Position numbers and translations under genes: made by a program. From an uncultured Clostridia bacterium (GTDB taxonomy: Bacteria; Bacillota; Clostridia; UBA1381; UMGS1253), in contig CALAUK010000217.1 in assembly GCA_937892135.1 (NCBI GenBank), forward strand, positions 1-10,377: a stretch of DNA of 10,377 nt. Direction: 5' to 3'. The notes under the pieces were generated by a model. It saw only the letters and a list, made by a program, of their open reading frames with translations, was not told the origin of the DNA and made no database searches. Position 1 is the stretch's first letter. Each line of letters starts with the position of its first letter. This document shows, piece by piece, positions 6,949 through 10,377 of this stretch.

Positions 6949-6972
6949 AAAAAACCGCCAAAGGCGGTTTTT
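6949..6972 (-). terminator. Intrinsic terminator after aroA
   Basis: AAAAACCGCC and GGCGGTTTTT form a 10-base-pair stem with an AAA loop (TTT on the transcribed strand), followed by a T run in the minus direction. It begins three bases after the aroA stop and separates aroA from the PrsW-family gene. Confidence 0.88.
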
Positions 6973-6975
6973 ATA

Positions 6976-8238
6976 TTATTTGCTTAAATTTTTTAAAGTT
7001 TCAAAAAATTCGGGGAAAGAAATATCAACACACGACGGGTCATCTATTTCGCTTGATCCCTCAGCAGCGAGAGATAAAATTGCCATACTCATAGCAATTC
7101 TGTGGTCACCGTAAGATGAAAACTTTGAGCCTCGCACTTTTCCGCCGCTTATTATCATTCCGTCATCTGTTGCTGAAATTTCTACGCCTGCCTTTTTTAA
7201 TTCGTTAACTACCGTGGAAATTCTGTCAGACTCTTTGACCTTAAGCTGCTCTGCATCAGAAATAACAGTTTCACCTTTGGCAAACGCTGCCGCAACAGCT
7301 AAAACAGGAAGCTCGTCTATAAGTCTTGGAATAATGTCGCCTCCGATTTTTATTCCCTTTAATTCTGATGAGCGGACTCTTATATCTGCAACGGGCTCTC
7401 TTCCGTAATAACGAAGATTTAAAACAGAAATGTTTGCGCCCATAGAAATAAGCGCATCTATTATGCCTGTCCTTGTGTTGTTTACGCCGACATTTTTAAT
7501 TGTTATATCAGAATTTTTAGTTATTAATGCGCCGACCATAAAGAATGCCGCAGAAGAAATATCCCCGGGAACATCTATATGCATAGCCTTTAATTCCTCG
7601 CACGGAGGTACTAACACATTGTTTCCTATCTGCTTTATACGGACTCCCATAGCCTCGCACATAAGCTCGGTGTGATTTCGGCTCTTTGTCTGTTCTGCGA
7701 TAGTGGTTACGCCATCTGCATAAAGTGAGGCTAAAATAATAGCCGATTTAAGCTGAGCAGATTTAACTGGAAGCGCATAATCAATCGCCCTAAGAGGTGC
7801 GCCCTGTATAGTAATCGGGCAAAAAGAACCTGAAAATGAAGCTCCCATCATAGAAAGAGGTTTTATAACGTGCTCCATAGGGCGTTTTCTTATTGAGCTG
7901 TCTCCATCAATAACAGAAGAAAATTTCTGACCTGCAAGTATTCCTGAAATAAGGCGTGTAGTAGTTCCTGAATTTCCTGTGTAAAGTGTGTCTTTAGGAG
8001 CTGAAAGTCCATAAAGGCCCTTTCCGTAAACACAAACGTCATTTCCTTTAACAACGGTTTTAATTCCGAGTTTTTCAAAACAGGAAATAGTTGAAAGGCA
8101 GTCTGCACCATTTAAGAAACCTGAGATTGTTGTCTTCCCGTTTGCGAGCGCACCAAGCATAACAGCTCTGTGGGATATGGATTTATCTCCTGCCACAGAA
8201 ATCTCGCCCGAAAGAGAACAAACACTGTTTAATTTCAT
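6976..8238 (-). CDS. aroA: 3-phosphoshikimate 1-carboxyvinyltransferase (EPSP synthase), class II motifs
   Basis: This enzyme joins phosphoenolpyruvate to shikimate 3-phosphate in the cytoplasm, the sixth step of the shikimate pathway to aromatic amino acids. At 420 residues it is normal length. Visible motifs are GDKSISHRA (17-25, with Lys19), GNSGTTTRL (88-96), RKRPM (117-121), SAQLK (160-164), RNHTE (187-191), NNTR (253-256), RLIDELPVLAV (305-315, with the catalytic Asp308), LKVKESDRI (332-340) and GDHRIAMS (377-384). The combination GDKx, SAQxK, RxHxE and NxTR is the set used to define class II, often glyphosate-insensitive, EPSP synthases. Resistance itself is only a prediction. The ATG follows AGGAAAG. 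The gene lies 27 bases behind the IIC-like gene and probably shares its promoter. No other shikimate gene is in view. Confidence 0.96.
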   Translation of the reverse strand: MKLNSVCSLSGEISVAGDKSISHRAVMLGALANGKTTISGFLNGADCLSTISCFEKLGIKTVVKGNDVCVYGKGLYGLSAPKDTLYTGNSGTTTRLISGILAGQKFSSVIDGDSSIRKRPMEHVIKPLSMMGASFSGSFCPITIQGAPLRAIDYALPVKSAQLKSAIILASLYADGVTTIAEQTKSRNHTELMCEAMGVRIKQIGNNVLVPPCEELKAMHIDVPGDISSAAFFMVGALITKNSDITIKNVGVNNTRTGIIDALISMGANISVLNLRYYGREPVADIRVRSSELKGIKIGGDIIPRLIDELPVLAVAAAFAKGETVISDAEQLKVKESDRISTVVNELKKAGVEISATDDGMIISGGKVRGSKFSSYGDHRIAMSMAILSLAAEGSSEIDDPSCVDISFPEFFETLKNLSK

Positions 8239-8265
8239 TTAACTTTCCTGCCTTTCGGATAAAAT

Positions 8266-9282
8266 TTACAAATCAAGCTTTAAATCGCCGTGTTCTATCC
8301 ATTTTAATTTTCTGAATATTTCGCAAACAGAAACGCTTATAAGAGCCGGAAGAACAAAGCAAATTAGCACAAGACCCAAAATGCCGAATGCATCAAGGCC
8401 TGAGGATAATATATCAATAGGTCCTACAAGTCCGCAGGTACCCATACCTGAGTTAACGCCTGTAACAGTCTCTAATTTAAATATGCAGGTTGAAAGGGGG
8501 CCTGTTACCGCAGAAGCAATAACCGGGGGAATCCATAGAATCGGTTTTTTCGTAAGGTTACCCATCTGAAGCATTGATGTTCCTACGCCCTGAGCCACAA
8601 GGCCACCGAAGCCGTTTTCACGAAAGCTCATAAATGCAAAGCCTATCATATGCGCACAGCAACCTGCAGCTGCCGCACCGCCAGCAATTCCTGTAAGTCC
8701 TATTGATGCGCAGATAGCCGCAGAGCTTATAGGAAGAGTAAGAGCGATACCAACTAAAACAGAAATTATTATTCCCATAATGAAAGGGTGATATGTAGTA
8801 CATTCCATAAGGAAAACGCCTATTTTAGAAACTGCTGTCGCAATAGGAGCGCCTATCCACATAATAAGAGCTGTTCCGATTCCGATTGTAACTGATGGAG
8901 TAACTATAATGTCAAGCTTTGATGTGTTAGACACTAGTTTTCCTGCTTCGCAAGAAACAACTGCTGCTATGTAAGTAAGGAAAGGTCCGCCTGCTCCGCC
9001 AATGGTCATAGCGCCGTAGCCTACGGCACAAAGTGAGAACAAAACTAATTTGGGAGCATTAAGTGCCATACCAACAGCTACTGCAATAGCAGGGCCAGAC
9101 ACCGCACTTCCAAAGGCAGACATATTTTCGAAAAGCTTAATGCCTGTGTATGTATAAACTGTTTTAAAAATTGTGCCTATTAAAAGCGATGCAAACAAAC
9201 CCATTGCCATAGCACCAAACGCATCAACAAAATACGTTTTAAGAGAAAAATTAATGTTTCTTTTCTTGAAATAAGAAGCCAT
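8266..9282 (-). CDS. Stand-alone PTS IIC-like membrane permease
   Basis: This 338-residue, very hydrophobic protein has roughly ten membrane segments, with Gly/Ala-rich repeats such as GAMTIGGAGGPFLTYIAAVV and GLTGIAGGAAAAGCCAHMIG. It resembles the PTS EIIC_2-type family (PF13303) of sugar-permease-like proteins. I choose ATG 9282, because AAAGGAGG lies seven bases upstream and the protein then starts MASYFKKRNINFSLK. The longer frame, which can be read from 9342, would start inside the -35 box and cross the promoter. No IIA or IIB domain is fused, and no PTS kinase component is nearby. It may use shared components or may not be a phosphotransferase transporter at all. It is followed closely by aroA. 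The substrate is unknown. Confidence 0.8.
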   Translation of the reverse strand: MASYFKKRNINFSLKTYFVDAFGAMAMGLFASLLIGTIFKTVYTYTGIKLFENMSAFGSAVSGPAIAVAVGMALNAPKLVLFSLCAVGYGAMTIGGAGGPFLTYIAAVVSCEAGKLVSNTSKLDIIVTPSVTIGIGTALIMWIGAPIATAVSKIGVFLMECTTYHPFIMGIIISVLVGIALTLPISSAAICASIGLTGIAGGAAAAGCCAHMIGFAFMSFRENGFGGLVAQGVGTSMLQMGNLTKKPILWIPPVIASAVTGPLSTCIFKLETVTGVNSGMGTCGLVGPIDILSSGLDAFGILGLVLICFVLPALISVSVCEIFRKLKWIEHGDLKLDL

Positions 9283-9289
9283 AAGAAAC

Positions 9290-9297
9290 CCTCCTTT
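9290..9297 (-). promoter_or_regulatory. Ribosome binding site that sets the IIC-like start
   Basis: AAAGGAGG on the minus strand is seven bases before the ATG at 9282. It decides against the longer in-frame start at 9342. Confidence 0.85.
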
Positions 9298-9313
9298 AAA
9301 TGTGAATGTAATA

Positions 9314-9342
9314 ATTATACACCAAAAGAAACTAAAAAACAA
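9314..9342 (-). promoter_or_regulatory. Sigma-A-like promoter of the IIC-aroA operon
   Basis: On the minus strand TTGTTT (9337-9342) and TATAAT (9314-9319) are exactly 17 bases apart. The -10 box is consensus and lies about 17 bases before the ribosome binding site. No further promoter is evident before aroA, so both genes probably depend on this one. Confidence 0.8.
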
Positions 9343-9413
9343 TCAGCAAAGTACGAAAAAATATGTTTTAGCTAAGTTTAAGTTTTGTGTTATTTTTACA
9401 TAATATAGAATAT

Positions 9414-10145
9414 TTAAACACAAATACTGCGAAAATATGCAAGTGTGTTAAATTCCTTTTCGCTTATTTTTAAAATAAATCTTTCGCAAAGATCAGAAAG
9501 AATATTAAGGCTTGTCTCATCAATAGTAAAACCGAAAATAAGCTTTGTATCATTTTTTAAGATATATTTTATCGCCTCGCCGACAGATTTAGGCTGATTT
9601 TGATATAAGTCGGCGCAGGAGGCGCAAAGCATACCGTTTTTCTGAGGGGAAAAGAAAAGTGCGTTTTCATTTCCGCAGACAGCACATTGGTCGGTTTCTA
9701 TTTCATATCCCGTAAGCGACAAAAGCTTTAGCTCGTATACTGCCTTTACCAGAAAAAGATTTCTTTCTTTTTCGGAGAGTATGTATAATGTGTTTAAAAG
9801 AAGAGAAAGAATATCTTCTTCTGCCTCCAAATCAGGAACAAAAAAATCAGTTATTTCGCAAAAATATGAGGCAAGGGCAAGCTTTTCTACGTTTTCGCCT
9901 ATGGAATAAAAGCTCGTTATAAGCTTGTTTCCACGCATGGTATACATATTTTTTCCGGGGAAAAGAGTATATTCTCCATAACAGAAAAGAGAAGAAGCCG
10001 CGCGCTGATGGCTTTTATATTTTCTTACACCCTTTGCCATAACGGTTATAATGCCCATTTCTTTTGTGAAAATTTTAAGCACTTTATCAGACTCGGAATA
10101 ATTTGTCTGCCTTATAACAAGACCCGTTACTTTTACGCTTTCCAA
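9414..10145 (-). CDS. recO: DNA repair and recombination mediator RecO
   Basis: RecO acts in the RecFOR pathway. It helps load RecA on SSB-coated single-stranded DNA and can anneal complementary strands. The 243-residue length is typical. The N-terminal OB-like domain opens with VKVTGLVIRQTNYSESDKVL, and MAKGVRKYKSHQRA follows as usual for the family. A four-cysteine zinc site is visible at Cys154, Cys157, Cys174 and Cys177 (CAVC...CASC). The start is a TTG at 10143-10145 with AAAGGGGG seven bases upstream, which is convincing despite the rare start codon. The gene lies behind a YqzL-like small gene, the order found after era in many Firmicutes. No clear terminator is seen in the 9343-9413 gap downstream. 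Confidence 0.93.
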   Translation of the reverse strand: MESVKVTGLVIRQTNYSESDKVLKIFTKEMGIITVMAKGVRKYKSHQRAASSLFCYGEYTLFPGKNMYTMRGNKLITSFYSIGENVEKLALASYFCEITDFFVPDLEAEEDILSLLLNTLYILSEKERNLFLVKAVYELKLLSLTGYEIETDQCAVCGNENALFFSPQKNGMLCASCADLYQNQPKSVGEAIKYILKNDTKLIFGFTIDETSLNILSDLCERFILKISEKEFNTLAYFRSICV

Positions 10146-10152
10146 AGCTTGT

Positions 10153-10160
10153 CCCCCTTT
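10153..10160 (-). promoter_or_regulatory. Ribosome binding site supporting the TTG start of recO
   Basis: AAAGGGGG on the minus strand lies seven bases before TTG 10145, with no in-frame ATG nearby. Confidence 0.7.
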
Positions 10161-10170
10161 CGTAAAAATA

Positions 10171-10206
10171 TTTAAACTCAGGAGAATTTTCTCCCCTGAG
10201 TTTAAA
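10171..10206 (-). terminator. Hairpin between the YqzL-like gene and recO (terminator or attenuator)
   Basis: TTTAAACTCAGG and CCTGAGTTTAAA make a perfect 12-base-pair stem around a 12-base interior that can partly pair (GAA/TTC). In the minus direction it is followed by TATTTTTA, a short T run. The stop codon of the YqzL-like gene is inside the stem. Only 25 bases lie between the stem and the recO start and they hold no visible promoter, so recO may depend on read-through. Confidence 0.65.
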
Positions 10207-10360
10207 GTATTTTCAAAACACTTGAGTTGCCGTTTTTCTGATTTGTGTGATTAGCTTCCTTTTCCAGAATATCAGAGCAAGATATTTCTTCTTTCAAAAC
10301 AAGATAATCATACACACTGCCGCTTTTTAAAAATCTGTTCCACATATATTGCTCAAACAT
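10202..10360 (-). CDS. YqzL-like small protein
   Basis: This is a 52-residue protein opening MFEQYMWNRFLKSGSVYDYL, then VLKEE. It fits the short YqzL pattern of an N-terminal Trp/Phe segment, a (T/S)G(S/N) turn and YL..KE, found just upstream of recO in Bacillus and Clostridia. The function of the family is not known to me. The ATG at 10358-10360 has GGAGG 10 bases upstream, at the very edge of the window. The C-terminal half (ISCSDILEKEANHTNQKNG...) is polar and goes beyond the short core. The assignment rests on the motif and on the position next to recO. The gene expected upstream, era, would be outside the window. Confidence 0.65.
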   Translation of the reverse strand: MFEQYMWNRFLKSGSVYDYLVLKEEISCSDILEKEANHTNQKNGNSSVLKIL

Positions 10361-10377
10361 TTTACCGTCGCCTCCAA

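Noticed and set aside
9283..9342. N-terminal extension of the IIC-like gene
   Set aside because: It would cover the -35/-10 promoter and the AAAGGAGG site.
9343..9413. Possible terminator after recO around the TTAGCTAA palindrome
   Set aside because: The stem is only a few A/T-rich pairs and not properly followed by a T run. It is too weak to call.
1..10377. CRISPR array, insertion sequence, tRNA or rRNA
   Set aside because: No regularly spaced repeats, transposase motifs, terminal inverted repeats or RNA gene signatures were seen.

Overview
The window looks like low-GC Firmicutes, most likely an anaerobic Clostridia lineage. The evidence is three-fold SLH surface proteins, an Rnf subunit, a yqzL-like gene followed by recO, strong AGGAGG-type ribosome binding sites, sigma-A-like promoters and AT-rich codon use. 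No species can be named from what is visible.

Region 1 (1-~890) is a patchwork. It holds a minus-strand fragment resembling the C-terminal domain of a D-Ala-D-Ala carboxypeptidase, then a plus-strand tail resembling aconitase, then a complete rnfA. The two halves of rnfA use clearly different codons. A TAATG follows where rnfB would be expected, but the sequence turns instead into a surface protein that lacks its beginning. Several joins in under 900 bases, one in the best-conserved part of rnfA, point to a chimeric contig end or a mosaic of recombined pieces rather than an operon.

Region 2 (~890-6027, plus strand) is a coherent cell-surface cluster. It has a headless SLH protein with three Ig-like modules, a second SLH protein with a signal peptide and an unrecognised helical N-terminal region, a VanZ-family membrane protein, and a secreted protein with a BIG2 domain and InlB-like repeats. 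The last three overlap end to start and are probably translationally coupled. The cluster ends in a strong hairpin that also serves the convergent gene.

Region 3 (6029-10360, minus strand) holds housekeeping-type genes: a PrsW-family intramembrane protease with its own promoter and upstream terminator; a stand-alone PTS IIC-like membrane protein followed 27 bases later by aroA (EPSP synthase carrying class II motifs); and a YqzL-like small protein followed by recO (recombination mediator), with a hairpin between them.

I do not see a defence, CRISPR, transposon or RNA system. The points most worth a second look are the mosaic left end, the unknown N-terminal domain in the coupled SLH-VanZ-BIG2 operon, and the IIC-aroA pairing.
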